A program made the position numbers and the translations under genes. From assembly GCA_002411175.1 (NCBI GenBank), contig DHRN01000067.1, positions 1-14,328 on the forward strand: a DNA stretch of 14,328 bases. The letters are read 5' to 3'. The notes beneath the pieces were generated by a model that did no database searches, was not told where the DNA came from, and saw only the letters and a list, made by a program, of their open reading frames with translations. Positions 6,027-14,184 of the stretch are shown piece after piece. The stretch is from Anaerolineaceae bacterium UBA5311 (GTDB taxonomy: Bacteria; Chloroflexota; Anaerolineae; Anaerolineales; Anaerolineaceae). Each line of letters begins with the position of its first letter. Position 1 is the first letter of the stretch.

Positions 6027-8594
6027 ATGGCTGGCATGAATAGATTTACCCAAAAAGCAAAGCGGGTACTTAGCCTGGCTCAACAGGAAGCTGAAGAAGC
6101 AAAGGCAGAGGTGATCGGCAGCGAACACCTATTGTTAGGCTTGCTAATTGAAGAAGGAACCGCTGCTAAACGCGTCCTGGATGATCTGGGCGTAGAGCTT
6201 GACAGCGTGCGCGTGATTGTCAAGGAATTAAATGAAGACGAAGAATCCATCGAAACCGGCGCTTCAAATTTGGGCGACGATGTCAAACGACTTTTGGAAC
6301 AAGCCCTCGCGGAAGCCTTGGCTGATAAAGCCGCGATGGTGGGAACAGAACATCTTATTTTGGCAATGTCGCGTGACGAGAACAGCGCTGCCATGCGCGT
6401 GCTCGGTATGCTCGGTTTAACACCTGAACAGGTGATTCGGCAGACTGTGCGCGTGATGGACGAATATCAGCGCATGCAGGATGAAATTCAAAAAGCTGAA
6501 CGGCTGGATGAGCTTGAAAAGAGCGATGTAATCAGCCGCCGTGGGGTTTCACGCAGAAAAGAAAAAGACGAAGGCAAAACCCCGCTGGTAGACCAGCTTG
6601 CTACAGACCTGACTGCCCTGGCAGAGGAAGGCAAGCTCGACCCGGTTATCGGACGAAGCCAGGAAATAGAACGCGTGATCCAGATTTTGGCACGGCGCAC
6701 CAAGAATAACCCTGCTTTGATTGGCGAGCCCGGTGTTGGCAAGACCGCTATCGTAGAGGGGTTGGCGCAGCGTATCGTCGAAGGCAATGTGCCCGCGTTG
6801 CTGCTGAATAAACGTGTGCTCCAGCTGGATGTCGGTTCGATAGTCGCTGGTACGATGTATCGCGGTCAGTTTGAAGAACGCATGAAGCGCGTAATCGACG
6901 AGCTCAAATCCAGCGGCGATATCGTCTTCATAGACGAGCTCCACATGCTGGTAGGCGCTGGCTCGGCTGGCTCATCGGTTGATGCTGCCAACATCCTCAA
7001 ACCTGCCTTGTCAAGAGGCGAGCTGCAGGTGGTTGGGGCGACAACAGCAAACGAGTATCGCAAAAATATTGAGAGTGATGCCGCGCTGGAACGGCGTTTT
7101 CAGCCGATCGTAGTTGATCAGCCCAGTGTTGAGGAGACTATCGAGATTCTGCACGGTTTGCGTCCCAATTATGAAGAGCATCACCGCCTGACCATCAGCG
7201 ATGAAGCCCTCGAAGCTGCCGCCAGGCTGAGCTCGCGCTATGTTACCGAACGATTTTTGCCTGATAAGGCGATTGACCTGGTCGACGAAGCCGCGTCACG
7301 CGTGAGAATGTATAAAAGCGAATCGGCGATAAACAGCAAAGACATGATGACAGAACTACGGCAGATCCGCAAGGACCTGAAAGAAGCCCAGGCATCCGGG
7401 GATGGTGACAACATCCAGGCGTTGCTGCGTCGCCAGGATAACCTGGAAGCCGAGCTGCAAAGCATGCAAATCGCCTGGGACCGTGATGAAGCGCCGATTG
7501 TGGGAGAAGAAGATATTGCCGATGTCATATCAATGTGGACAGGCATTCCCCTCACACAAATTGAGACTGAAGAGTCGGAACGGCTGTTGAATATGGAAAA
7601 AGAGCTCTCCATGTCGATTGTTGGACAGGCAGAGGCGATATCGTCAGTAAGCAAAGCCATCCGCCGGGCACGTGCCGGGTTGAAGAATCCGCACAGACCA
7701 ATCGGGTCATTCATGTTCCTTGGTCCAACCGGAGTTGGTAAAACCGAACTGACCAAATCGCTGGCACGCCAGATGTTTGGAAGCGAAGACGCCTTGATTC
7801 AGATTGATATGTCCGAATTTATGGAACGGCACAGCATGAGCCGTCTGGTTGGCGCGCCTCCAGGATACGTTGGCTACGATGAAGCCGGTCAGCTGACCGA
7901 AGCAATCCGCAGAAAGCCTTATTCAATCGTCGTCTTTGACGAAGTCGAGAAGGCTCACCCCGAGGCGCTAAACCTGCTTCTGCAGATAATGGAAGAAGGT
8001 CACCTGACAGATGCCAAGGGTCTCAAGGTGGATTTCCGCAATGCCATCATCATCATGACCACTAACATTGGTGCAGACCTTATCCGACGCCAGAGTGGGC
8101 TTGGCTTCGCGCTGACCGTGGACGAGGATAAAGAAGAAGAGCTGGAATACAAGGATATGCAGAAGAAGCTCATGGAAGCTCTGAAGCGAAACTTCCGTCC
8201 GGAATTCATCAACCGTCTCGATTCGGTTATCGTTTTCCGTGCCCTCAACCGTAAAGACATTCGTCAGATTGTCTCGCTCGAAATAGACAAAGTGACCGAG
8301 CGACTGGAAGAGCAGCAAATCAGACTGATTCCGACAGAAGCCGCACTGGACCACCTGGCAGAGTTGGGTTATGACCCCGAAATGGGTGCCCGACCGGTCC
8401 GCCGTGTAATCACACAGGAAGTGGAAGAAAAGCTTTCTGATGAATTGCTCGCCAAACGATTCAAGGCAGGCGATACAATAAGTGTTGATCTTGAAGAAAA
8501 AACCAATGCCGACGGCGAAACCGAAAAATTCATCATCCTGAAGACGATTGAAACGCAGGAGGAAACGGCAGAGCCGGAATTAGTCAAAATTTAA
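6027..8594 (+). CDS. clpC: ClpC-type AAA+ unfoldase, ATPase subunit of Clp protease
   Basis: ClpC is a hexameric Hsp100 unfoldase that feeds proteins to ClpP. The 855-residue protein has a double Clp_N repeat (about 1-145), then AAA1 with Walker A GEPGVGKT (233-240) and Walker B IDELH (302-306). A middle coiled-coil domain of about 50 residues follows (about 430-490: MMTELRQIRKDLKEA... LLRRQDNLEAELQSM), the short ClpC size rather than the long ClpB one. AAA2 carries GPTGVGKT (566-573) and VVFDE with D638/E639, and a loop LGF (692-694) where ClpC proteins dock on ClpP. The C-terminus is the D2-small domain (FRPEFINRLD...). Family length is usual (about 810-860). It is first in a clpC-radA pair; the Firmicutes partners ctsR, mcsA and mcsB are absent here, so its regulation differs. 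Confidence 0.95.
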   Translation: MAGMNRFTQKAKRVLSLAQQEAEEAKAEVIGSEHLLLGLLIEEGTAAKRVLDDLGVELDSVRVIVKELNEDEESIETGASNLGDDVKRLLEQALAEALADKAAMVGTEHLILAMSRDENSAAMRVLGMLGLTPEQVIRQTVRVMDEYQRMQDEIQKAERLDELEKSDVISRRGVSRRKEKDEGKTPLVDQLATDLTALAEEGKLDPVIGRSQEIERVIQILARRTKNNPALIGEPGVGKTAIVEGLAQRIVEGNVPALLLNKRVLQLDVGSIVAGTMYRGQFEERMKRVIDELKSSGDIVFIDELHMLVGAGSAGSSVDAANILKPALSRGELQVVGATTANEYRKNIESDAALERRFQPIVVDQPSVEETIEILHGLRPNYEEHHRLTISDEALEAAARLSSRYVTERFLPDKAIDLVDEAASRVRMYKSESAINSKDMMTELRQIRKDLKEAQASGDGDNIQALLRRQDNLEAELQSMQIAWDRDEAPIVGEEDIADVISMWTGIPLTQIETEESERLLNMEKELSMSIVGQAEAISSVSKAIRRARAGLKNPHRPIGSFMFLGPTGVGKTELTKSLARQMFGSEDALIQIDMSEFMERHSMSRLVGAPPGYVGYDEAGQLTEAIRRKPYSIVVFDEVEKAHPEALNLLLQIMEEGHLTDAKGLKVDFRNAIIIMTTNIGADLIRRQSGLGFALTVDEDKEEELEYKDMQKKLMEALKRNFRPEFINRLDSVIVFRALNRKDIRQIVSLEIDKVTERLEEQQIRLIPTEAALDHLAELGYDPEMGARPVRRVITQEVEEKLSDELLAKRFKAGDTISVDLEEKTNADGETEKFIILKTIETQEETAEPELVKI

Positions 8595-8604
8595 GCGAGG
8601 CTTA

Positions 8605-9999
8605 ATGGCAAAAAGCTATACACGCTATGTTTGTCAGGTATGCGGGAAGACGAGCTCCCGTTCATTTGGACGCTGTCCCAGCTGTGAAAGCTGGGACAGT
8701 ATGGTAGAAGAAGTAGTACAGGATACAACCTCCAAAAAGGTTTCGCCGGTTAGGGGGGTGAACTGGACTTCACAGGTAAAACGGCTGGCTGATATCGAGG
8801 GGCAGCGGGAAGACCGTCTCCCCCTCGAGATGGAAGAGTTCGCCCGGGTTTTAGGCGGGGGAATTGTGCCCGGTTCGATCGTGTTGATCGGCGGCGATCC
8901 TGGAATTGGCAAAAGCACACTGACCCTGCAAATGGCGATGCAACTGGCGGAAAAGCAAACCATCCTCTACGTCTCCGGTGAAGAATCGGAACGCCAGATC
9001 AAGATGCGCGCGGTGCGCCTGGCAGGGGAAGACAACCTGCCCAACAACCTGCTGTTGGTAACCGAGACCAACCTGGGGGTTATCTTTGAACATATAGCTC
9101 AGGTAAAGCCCACCCTTGTTATTGTCGATTCTATTCAGACAGTGACCCTGCCTGAGATGGAGTCGTCTGCCGGTTCGATATCCCAGGTGCGCGAATCTGC
9201 AGCCAGGCTGAGAGAACTGGCAAAAACCACAGGCATCACTGTTTTTCTGATTGGTCATGTAACCAAGGAAGGCACCATTGCCGGTCCGAGAGTGCTCGAA
9301 CACATTGTCGACACGGTTTTATATCTTGAAGGAGAGCATTTCCAGAGTTACCGTTTGCTGCGGTCAGTCAAAAACCGTTATGGCGCCACCAGCGAAGTAG
9401 GCGTTTTTGAAATGCAGGAACGCGGTATGGTGGAAGTGCGCAACCCCAGCGAGGTTTTCCTGGCAGAACGGATGATCAACGCCCCCGGTTCTGCCATCGC
9501 AGTGACGATGGAAGGCACGCGCCCGCTGCTGGTCGAGATCCAGGGGTTGACCACGCCTACCAACTTTGGCAATCCGCGTCGAACGGCGAATGGGATTGAT
9601 TTCAACCGCTTGTTAATCATCGCAGCAGTGCTTACCCGTCGGCTGGGCGTAAACCTGGGCAATCAGGATGTGCTTACCAACGTGGTAAGTGGCTTACGGA
9701 TCAGTGAACCAGCGGCAGATTTGGCAGTGGCGATGGCGATCACCTCTTCATATCGCGACCAGGCTGTTCGGGCTGACACCGTCTTGATTGGTGAGGTGGG
9801 TCTGTCGGGAGAATTGCGCATGGTCGGGCAGATGCAGACCCGCCTGCGCGAAGCAGCCAAGCTGGGCTTTAAGCGTGCCGTGGTTCCCAGGCGCCTGCGA
9901 AAAGGCGAACCCTGGCCTGATGGGATCGAAATTGTGGAAGCCCGTTCTTTGAGAGAGGCGGTGAATCAGGCTTTGTTGGAGAAAGAAAAGGAAAAGTAG
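8605..9999 (+). CDS. radA: DNA repair protein RadA (branch-migration ATPase)
   Basis: RadA (Sms) drives branch migration of recombination intermediates and helps RecA-dependent repair. The 464-residue protein has a Cys4 zinc finger at the start (C10-x2-C13 ... C24-x2-C27), a RecA-like ATPase with Walker A GGDPGIGKST (96-105), Walker B LVIVDSIQTV, and the RadA-specific KNRYG motif (256-260). It ends in a Lon-like domain (from about 290: TTPTNFGNPRRTANGIDFNR... VGEVGLSGELRMV). Length matches the family. Its ATG is 10 bases after the clpC stop with a short GAGG site 4 bases away, so it is almost certainly cotranscribed with clpC, the order also seen in Firmicutes. The 227 bases after it are non-coding. 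Confidence 0.95.
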   Translation: MAKSYTRYVCQVCGKTSSRSFGRCPSCESWDSMVEEVVQDTTSKKVSPVRGVNWTSQVKRLADIEGQREDRLPLEMEEFARVLGGGIVPGSIVLIGGDPGIGKSTLTLQMAMQLAEKQTILYVSGEESERQIKMRAVRLAGEDNLPNNLLLVTETNLGVIFEHIAQVKPTLVIVDSIQTVTLPEMESSAGSISQVRESAARLRELAKTTGITVFLIGHVTKEGTIAGPRVLEHIVDTVLYLEGEHFQSYRLLRSVKNRYGATSEVGVFEMQERGMVEVRNPSEVFLAERMINAPGSAIAVTMEGTRPLLVEIQGLTTPTNFGNPRRTANGIDFNRLLIIAAVLTRRLGVNLGNQDVLTNVVSGLRISEPAADLAVAMAITSSYRDQAVRADTVLIGEVGLSGELRMVGQMQTRLREAAKLGFKRAVVPRRLRKGEPWPDGIEIVEARSLREAVNQALLEKEKEK

Positions 10000-10226
10000 C
10001 CCGTTTTTCAAGAAGAGGCGAATTATTGACATGGTCGCTGTCGTGAAAGCTGGCGCCAGGTCTGACCTTAAGCTCAGCCGTAGGGAATGGTCTTGCAACA
10101 TTGCGCGTTTGATTTGCATCACTTTTCGAACCGGTCGGGAACTGCAGCCAGATAATGAAAAACATTTCATAAATTTCCATCCTAATTAGGGTATCATTCT
10201 TAATTAATCAGGAGAAAGAGCCAAAT
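10000..10226. other. Intergenic region before the DUF6391-holA operon
   Basis: I see no gene here. A 6-bp palindrome ATGAAA-AACA-TTTCAT (10155-10170) lies 56 bases before the next start and could be an operator. No strong terminator follows radA and I cannot place a good -35/-10 pair, though AT-rich sequence at 10150-10205 suggests a promoter for the downstream genes. Confidence 0.4.
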
Positions 10227-10736
10227 ATGAATTTTCTGAACCAAATTCCACTCGTCCGCTCCACCCGGCGCAACCATGCCCTGGAGCATGCCACGATGAC
10301 AATTTTGGCAAACCGCTATAGGGGAATCAAGATGATGGGGCATTCCAACCCGGGAGGTTTCATCCTCTTTGCCGATGTGCCAACCGAAATCGTAACCGAT
10401 GCCGTCCTTGAAGCGCGCAAGCGCCTGCGGGAAGGCGAAAAAAAACTGGCGATACACCCTGGATGCGGCACCAACATTGCCGCTTCGTCATTTTTGTCCG
10501 GTTCGGCTGCCTTTGCAGTTTTGATGGGCTTGAGCCGCGGAAAAACCCCGAAATGGTGGCAAGTTTTGTTGGCTGTCATCGTCGCTGTTCCTGTATTCAT
10601 ATGGAGTAAGCCGCTTGGACCCCGTCTTCAGGAAACTATCAGCACCGACGCTGATATTGCAGACCTGGAAGTCACCCTGGTGAGAAGCAAAAAAACCAAA
10701 AACACTTTCATTCACCAAATTAATACACGGGAATGA
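10227..10736 (+). CDS. DUF6391-like protein of unknown function
   Basis: The 169-residue protein carries the pattern I associate with DUF6391: 'RNHALEHATMTIL' near residue 15, then a GHSNPGGFILFADV stretch, an EARKRLREGEKKLAIHPGCGTN segment (about 55-83), and two hydrophobic segments (about 85-103 and 111-127) that are probably membrane spanning. The conserved HALEHA and HPGCGTN positions look like metal or active-site residues, but I do not know a function. AGGAG (10210-10214) is 12 bases before the ATG. It precedes holA by 7 bases and is probably cotranscribed with holA. The C-terminal tail is Lys-rich and polar. Confidence 0.6.
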   Translation: MNFLNQIPLVRSTRRNHALEHATMTILANRYRGIKMMGHSNPGGFILFADVPTEIVTDAVLEARKRLREGEKKLAIHPGCGTNIAASSFLSGSAAFAVLMGLSRGKTPKWWQVLLAVIVAVPVFIWSKPLGPRLQETISTDADIADLEVTLVRSKKTKNTFIHQINTRE

Positions 10737-10743
10737 GAAAAAA

Positions 10744-11763
10744 ATGACCCAGGATAGCAAACCCAGCCTTTACCTTCTCAGAGGGGATGACACTACCAGG
10801 ATCAGAGACATCCTGGATGGCTTCCAGGCTGGTTTGGGCGATGCCGGTATGGCAGATTTGAACACTTCACGCTTGAATGGTGAAAGCCTGACCTTTGAAA
10901 TGCTGCAAGCTGATGCCCTGACCATCCCTTTCCTGGCAGAGCGCAGGCTTGTCGTCGTCGAAAACGCCAGGCAAATGCTTGCAAAAGTTGGTAAAGAAGA
11001 CCAGGCAAAATTCCTTGATCTTTTTGAGCATCTTCCTCAAACCAGCGCGCTGGTGTTGATCGTGGATGATCAGATTACTAAAAAATGGCGCGAGCGGGAC
11101 TGGCTGAACGCGAAAGGCTATAGCTGGGTCACCAAGTGGATGGAAGCTAACCGCGTTAAGGGAGTGATTGTTGATTGCAGCCTGCCTGACCAGGAAGATA
11201 TGACCGCCTGGATCATGCGCAGGGCGAAAGAATTGAACGGAGCTCTGCGCCCTGACGCAGCCAGGCTATTGGTCACCTATTTAGGCAACGATACCCTCAT
11301 GGCAGCGCAAGAAATCGAAAAACTGATTACCTATGTCGGTCCTTCCGGGGTGGTCGAGCCGACAGATGTGGCGCTTTTGACAGCCCACGAGCAGGAAGGC
11401 AATATTTTCGCATTCACCGATGCGCTTGGCGAACGTAACGCCGTCAAAGCCATGCAGGAATTTATGCTTCTCACCGAAAAAAGTGATGTTATGGAGCTTT
11501 CCGGCATGATCTACCGGCAATTCAGACTATTAATCCAGGCAAGGGAGATATTGGATGAAGGCGGAGGAGTCGCCCAGATCGAAAACGAGCTGGGGATCGC
11601 CAATTTCGTCGCGAAAAAGATGTATACCCAGGCACAACGCTTCGAACTGGGGCAATTGCTTTCGATTTATGAGCGTTTATTGCAAATTGATGAGGGGATC
11701 AAGACCGGCGGAATGCCTGCCCAGACCGCTTTTGAGCTGCTGATCGCTGACCTGACCAGGTAA
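10744..11763 (+). CDS. holA: DNA polymerase III subunit delta
   Basis: HolA is the clamp-loader subunit that opens the beta sliding clamp. The protein has 339 residues, the usual size. The start PSLYLLRGDDTTRIRDILD is the family's N-terminal pattern, followed by TIPFLAERRLVVVENARQ, SALVLIVDDQITKKWRERD, PDAARLLVTYLGNDTLMAAQEIEKLITYVG and a C-terminal helical collar ending GGMPAQTAFELLIADLTR. No Walker motif is expected in delta. The ATG is 7 bases after the DUF6391 stop, without a strong ribosome binding site, which suggests translational coupling. The next gene, the macrodomain protein, begins 14 bases after its stop. Confidence 0.9.
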   Translation: MTQDSKPSLYLLRGDDTTRIRDILDGFQAGLGDAGMADLNTSRLNGESLTFEMLQADALTIPFLAERRLVVVENARQMLAKVGKEDQAKFLDLFEHLPQTSALVLIVDDQITKKWRERDWLNAKGYSWVTKWMEANRVKGVIVDCSLPDQEDMTAWIMRRAKELNGALRPDAARLLVTYLGNDTLMAAQEIEKLITYVGPSGVVEPTDVALLTAHEQEGNIFAFTDALGERNAVKAMQEFMLLTEKSDVMELSGMIYRQFRLLIQAREILDEGGGVAQIENELGIANFVAKKMYTQAQRFELGQLLSIYERLLQIDEGIKTGGMPAQTAFELLIADLTR

Positions 11764-11777
11764 TCTGGAGGAATATC

Positions 11778-12812
11778 ATGCCTTTTAATATTATTCGGGA
11801 CGACATTGTCAGATTGAAAGTGGATGCCATTGTAAACGCCGCGAATGCCGGGTTAAAACAAGGCGGCGGAGTTTGCGGCAGGATTTTTGAGGCTGCCGGG
11901 GCAGATAAAATGACAAAAGCCTGTGATGCGATCGGGTGGTGCAATCCTGGCGAGGCGGTAATCACCCCTGGCTTCAAATTGCCCGCGAAACATGTGATCC
12001 ATACCGTGGGTCCAATCTGGCAAAGTGGAAACCAGGATGAAGAAAGTGTCCTTCGTTCGGCATACCGTTCAAGCCTGGAGCTTGCCAGCAAATATAAACT
12101 CGAGAGCATTGCCTTCCCATTAATATCCTCCGGCAGTTTTGGCTACCCCTATGACCAGGCGCTCGCGGTTGCCCTGGACGAGATTAATCGCTATCTCTTT
12201 GACCACGACATGCAGGTTACCCTGGTGATGTTTGACGCTACAGCTGCGGCGCTCGGTTTCAAACTGCGCCACGACCTTAGAAGCTACATCGATGACCATT
12301 ATGTTGCGGAGCACCTCGACCTAAATCAAGTAAAGGATCGCTACGATCAGTACCTGATATCAAAGCAACAGCGGGAAGCAGCCACAAGACCCAAACCATC
12401 CAGGGATGACAATGCTCCTTCAGTCCCGCCCTATCAGGTTAACGCCCTGGATTACAGAATTGTTTTTCCAAAAGAGAAGACCTTTTCAGAGGCATTGTTA
12501 AACCTCATCGATCAGAAGGGCATGACCGATGTGGAAACTTACAAACGCTCTAATATTGACCGCCGGCATTTCAGCAAGATTCGCAGTAATGTGAACTATA
12601 TCCCCAGCAAATCTACCGTGCTGGCACTTGCCATCGGACTGAGGTTGACGGCAAAGGATGCACAGGATTTGCTTGCCAGGGCTGGCTTTGCTTTTAGCCC
12701 CTGCGATAAGCGCGACCTGATCGTACGCTATTTTATAGAGCGCGAGGAATATGACATTACCCGGGTAAACACAGCCCTCTACGATTTTGACCAGGGGTTA
12801 TTGGGCGGATAG
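11778..12812 (+). CDS. Macrodomain protein with C-terminal HTH-like region
   Basis: Residues 1-165 are a macrodomain, an ADP-ribose binding or hydrolysing fold: DIVRLKVDAIVNAANAG (9-25), QGGGVCGRIFEAAGAD, VIHTVGPIW and FPLISSGSFGYP. Against human MacroD1, Asn23 aligns with Asn174, but the position of catalytic Asp184 (GVDG) holds Cys33 (GVCG) and that of His188 holds Phe37, so hydrolase activity is in doubt. A charged, Pro-rich linker (about 194-216) joins a C-terminal region (about 228-344: FSEALLNLIDQKGMTDVETY, HFSKIRSNVNYIPSKSTVLA, LRLTAKDAQDLLARAGFAF) that resembles an XRE-type HTH. I recall the same macrodomain plus this C-terminal region in Firmicutes, often beside a vWA gene, as here. 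TGGAGG at 11766-11771 sets the ATG. Role unknown; ADP-ribose reader or regulator is inference. Confidence 0.8.
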   Translation: MPFNIIRDDIVRLKVDAIVNAANAGLKQGGGVCGRIFEAAGADKMTKACDAIGWCNPGEAVITPGFKLPAKHVIHTVGPIWQSGNQDEESVLRSAYRSSLELASKYKLESIAFPLISSGSFGYPYDQALAVALDEINRYLFDHDMQVTLVMFDATAAALGFKLRHDLRSYIDDHYVAEHLDLNQVKDRYDQYLISKQQREAATRPKPSRDDNAPSVPPYQVNALDYRIVFPKEKTFSEALLNLIDQKGMTDVETYKRSNIDRRHFSKIRSNVNYIPSKSTVLALAIGLRLTAKDAQDLLARAGFAFSPCDKRDLIVRYFIEREEYDITRVNTALYDFDQGLLGG

Positions 12813-12861
12813 AATTTGTCGCTTGCCGGGCGACCACAAAAGAAAAGCGGGGAGATATCAT

Positions 12862-12886
12862 AGACCTCAGATCAAGAAGGAGGTCT
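12862..12886 (+). promoter_or_regulatory. Hairpin occluding the vWA ribosome binding site
   Basis: AGACCTC (12862-12868) and GAGGTCT (12880-12886) are perfect reverse complements around an 11-base loop, with one further T-G pair. The downstream arm covers GAGGT of the very strong Shine-Dalgarno AAGGAGGT (12877-12884), which ends 5 bases before the vWA ATG. If it folds, translation would be reduced. The sequence shows the complementarity; regulation is inference. Confidence 0.5.
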
Positions 12887-12889
12887 GCA

Positions 12890-13534
12890 ATGAACAGAAC
12901 AGAACTAATTTTCATCCTCGACCGAAGTGGCTCAATGGCAGGATTGGAAAGCGATACCATCGGGGGGTTCAACGCTACAATCACTGATCAGAAAAACATC
13001 GAAGGGGAAACCCGCGTCACTACGATACTGTTCGATAACTTTTTCGAGGTTCTTCACGACCGAATCAACCTTCAGGACCTCACTCCACTGACAGGCAAAG
13101 AATATTTCGTTCGCGGCAGCACAGCGTTGTATGACGCCGTCGCGCTCGGCATCAATAAGATTACGAATGTACAAAAGCAAACCAAGCCAGAAGGCAGGGC
13201 AGACAAGGTCATCATGGTCATCACGACAGACGGTTACGAAAATGCTTCTCGCGAAAACAATGCGGCGATGCTGCACAAAAAGATTGAAGACTGCAAAAAA
13301 GAAGGCTGGGAATTTTTATTTCTGGGTGCCGATATCGATGCCCAGGCAGCTGCAGGGGCGATCGGAATTGATGCCAACAGGTCTTCAAATTATATGAAGG
13401 ATCACCAAGGCGTCCAGGTGCAGTACGAGTCACTGAATTATGCCATTAGCAGTATGCGTACCGGAGGACCGCTGCCCAAGGATTGGAAAGACAAACTGGA
13501 CGAGGATAACAAACGGAAAAAAAAGGGGAGATAA
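12890..13534 (+). CDS. von Willebrand factor A domain protein
   Basis: The 214-residue protein is almost entirely a vWA domain with a full metal-ion-dependent adhesion site: DRSGSM (Asp11, Ser13, Ser15), Thr78 in GSTALYDAV, and Asp114 in TTDGYENAS. There is no signal peptide, so it is probably cytosolic, unlike adhesins. A FLGADIDAQAAAGAIGI segment follows, then a Lys/Arg-rich tail (KDKLDEDNKRKKKGR). I know this family as TerY-like or uncharacterised vWA proteins that often sit near macrodomain genes; their partners and function are not settled. It begins 77 bases after the macrodomain gene with AAGGAGGT 5 bases before the ATG, the site inside the predicted hairpin. An 11-bp terminator follows. 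Confidence 0.85.
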   Translation: MNRTELIFILDRSGSMAGLESDTIGGFNATITDQKNIEGETRVTTILFDNFFEVLHDRINLQDLTPLTGKEYFVRGSTALYDAVALGINKITNVQKQTKPEGRADKVIMVITTDGYENASRENNAAMLHKKIEDCKKEGWEFLFLGADIDAQAAAGAIGIDANRSSNYMKDHQGVQVQYESLNYAISSMRTGGPLPKDWKDKLDEDNKRKKKGR

Positions 13535-13570
13535 CAGGGGGAAAACCAGGGGGCTATCCTATAGGGGTCG

Positions 13571-13595
13571 GGCTGGAGCAGATTCTGCTCCAGCC
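13571..13595 (+). terminator. Strong hairpin ending the DUF6391-vWA operon
   Basis: GGCTGGAGCAG (13571-13581) and CTGCTCCAGCC (13585-13595) form a perfect 11-bp stem with loop ATT, followed by TTGAATTT. The T-run is weak but the stem is strong; 36 bases separate it from the vWA stop. Confidence 0.75.
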
Positions 13596-13774
13596 TTGAA
13601 TTTAAGCTCCCGTCATCGCGAGCCAAACGACACAACGCGCGGCATACCTCACATGTATAGAGTAAGTAACCTGCCCGAGCCCGGTTCAGACCAGTTTTAC
13701 CGCCTGTGTCGGGTTCTTTTGGCGGAAACATCCTCACACGGGTATATGTTCCCTTTATTTGCGATGATAATAAA
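13596..13774. other. Non-coding spacer between the vWA operon and fmdB
   Basis: I see no gene. It contains CCCGTCATCGCGAGCCAAAC (13608-13627), which resembles the 5' part of common Chloroflexota dispersed repeats, and a nested weak fold (CCCGA/TCGGG with CGGT/ACCG inside) at 13674-13712 that could be a small structured RNA, but this is not supported beyond the complementarity. Confidence 0.35.
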
Positions 13775-13793
13775 AACCGCCTATTCGGCGGTT
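13775..13793 (-). terminator. Terminator overlapping the fmdB stop codon
   Basis: On the minus strand AACCGCC, loop GAATA, GGCGGTT make a 7-bp stem followed by TTTATTATCAT. The stem includes the last codons and the TAG stop (complement of 13781-13783) of the minus-strand gene. Confidence 0.65.
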
Positions 13794-14089
13794 GTGGTTT
13801 GTTTGCTGGGTTCCGTGGTTGGACTCTCAGATTTTGGTGTTTCAGAAGCTGGCTTGGCGCCGTTGCCGCCATCTCCATTGTCCTTATGACCATATTTCTG
13901 ACCGGATGGAGAGCGGTTATCGGTGGCGTAAAAGCCTTTTCCTTTAAAGACTATGCCCACCGGGGTATAAACCTTGCGCAATGCAACCTCGTTACAAACC
14001 GGGCAGACTGTCAAGGCGTCATCGGTGAAATGTTGAAACTGGTCAAAAGCATGACCACAATGTTCGCATTTATAACTATAAACTGGCAT
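13781..14089 (-). CDS. FmdB-family zinc ribbon protein
   Basis: A small 102-residue protein. Its N-terminal 40 residues form the FmdB (CxxC-CxxC) zinc ribbon: C8-x2-C11 and C29-x2-C32 in MPVYSYKCEHCGHAFDQFQ... VCPVC, followed by GIVFKGKGFYATD, a hallmark of the family. From about residue 58 it is a low-complexity Lys/Ser/Thr/Pro/Glu tail, probably disordered. The original FmdB was proposed as a regulator of formamidase/amidase genes, but most members have no tested function, and no amidase gene is nearby. The ATG at 14089 has GGGAAG just before it and AGGAG 12 bases before it. The gene stands alone, and its product is probably a zinc-binding regulatory or RNA/protein-interacting factor (inference). 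Confidence 0.85.
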   Translation of the reverse strand: MPVYSYKCEHCGHAFDQFQHFTDDALTVCPVCNEVALRKVYTPVGIVFKGKGFYATDNRSPSGQKYGHKDNGDGGNGAKPASETPKSESPTTEPSKQTTTAE

Positions 14090-14117
14090 CTTCCCGTACT
14101 ACTCCTGATTCAGAACC

Positions 14118-14123
14118 ATTATA
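14118..14123 (-). promoter_or_regulatory. Consensus -10 box upstream of fmdB
   Basis: The minus-strand sequence is TATAAT, 28 bases before the ATG at 14089, implying a leader of about 20 bases. A TTAACA (complement of 14148-14153) lies 24 bases upstream, too far for a normal -35, and no better -35 is apparent. Confidence 0.4.
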
Positions 14124-14184
14124 GTACCACATAACGGCACTTCATTATGTTAACCCAATGCAGTAAGATTTTTGTAAGAATGGT

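Noticed and set aside
13674..13730. Possible tRNA-like GGTTCAGACC sequence
   Set aside because: No acceptor stem, anticodon arm or correct spacing could be assembled around it.
13440..14134. Overlapping open frames on both strands around the vWA end and fmdB
   Set aside because: They begin inside the vWA gene or run antisense to the FmdB zinc ribbon and lack recognisable domains.
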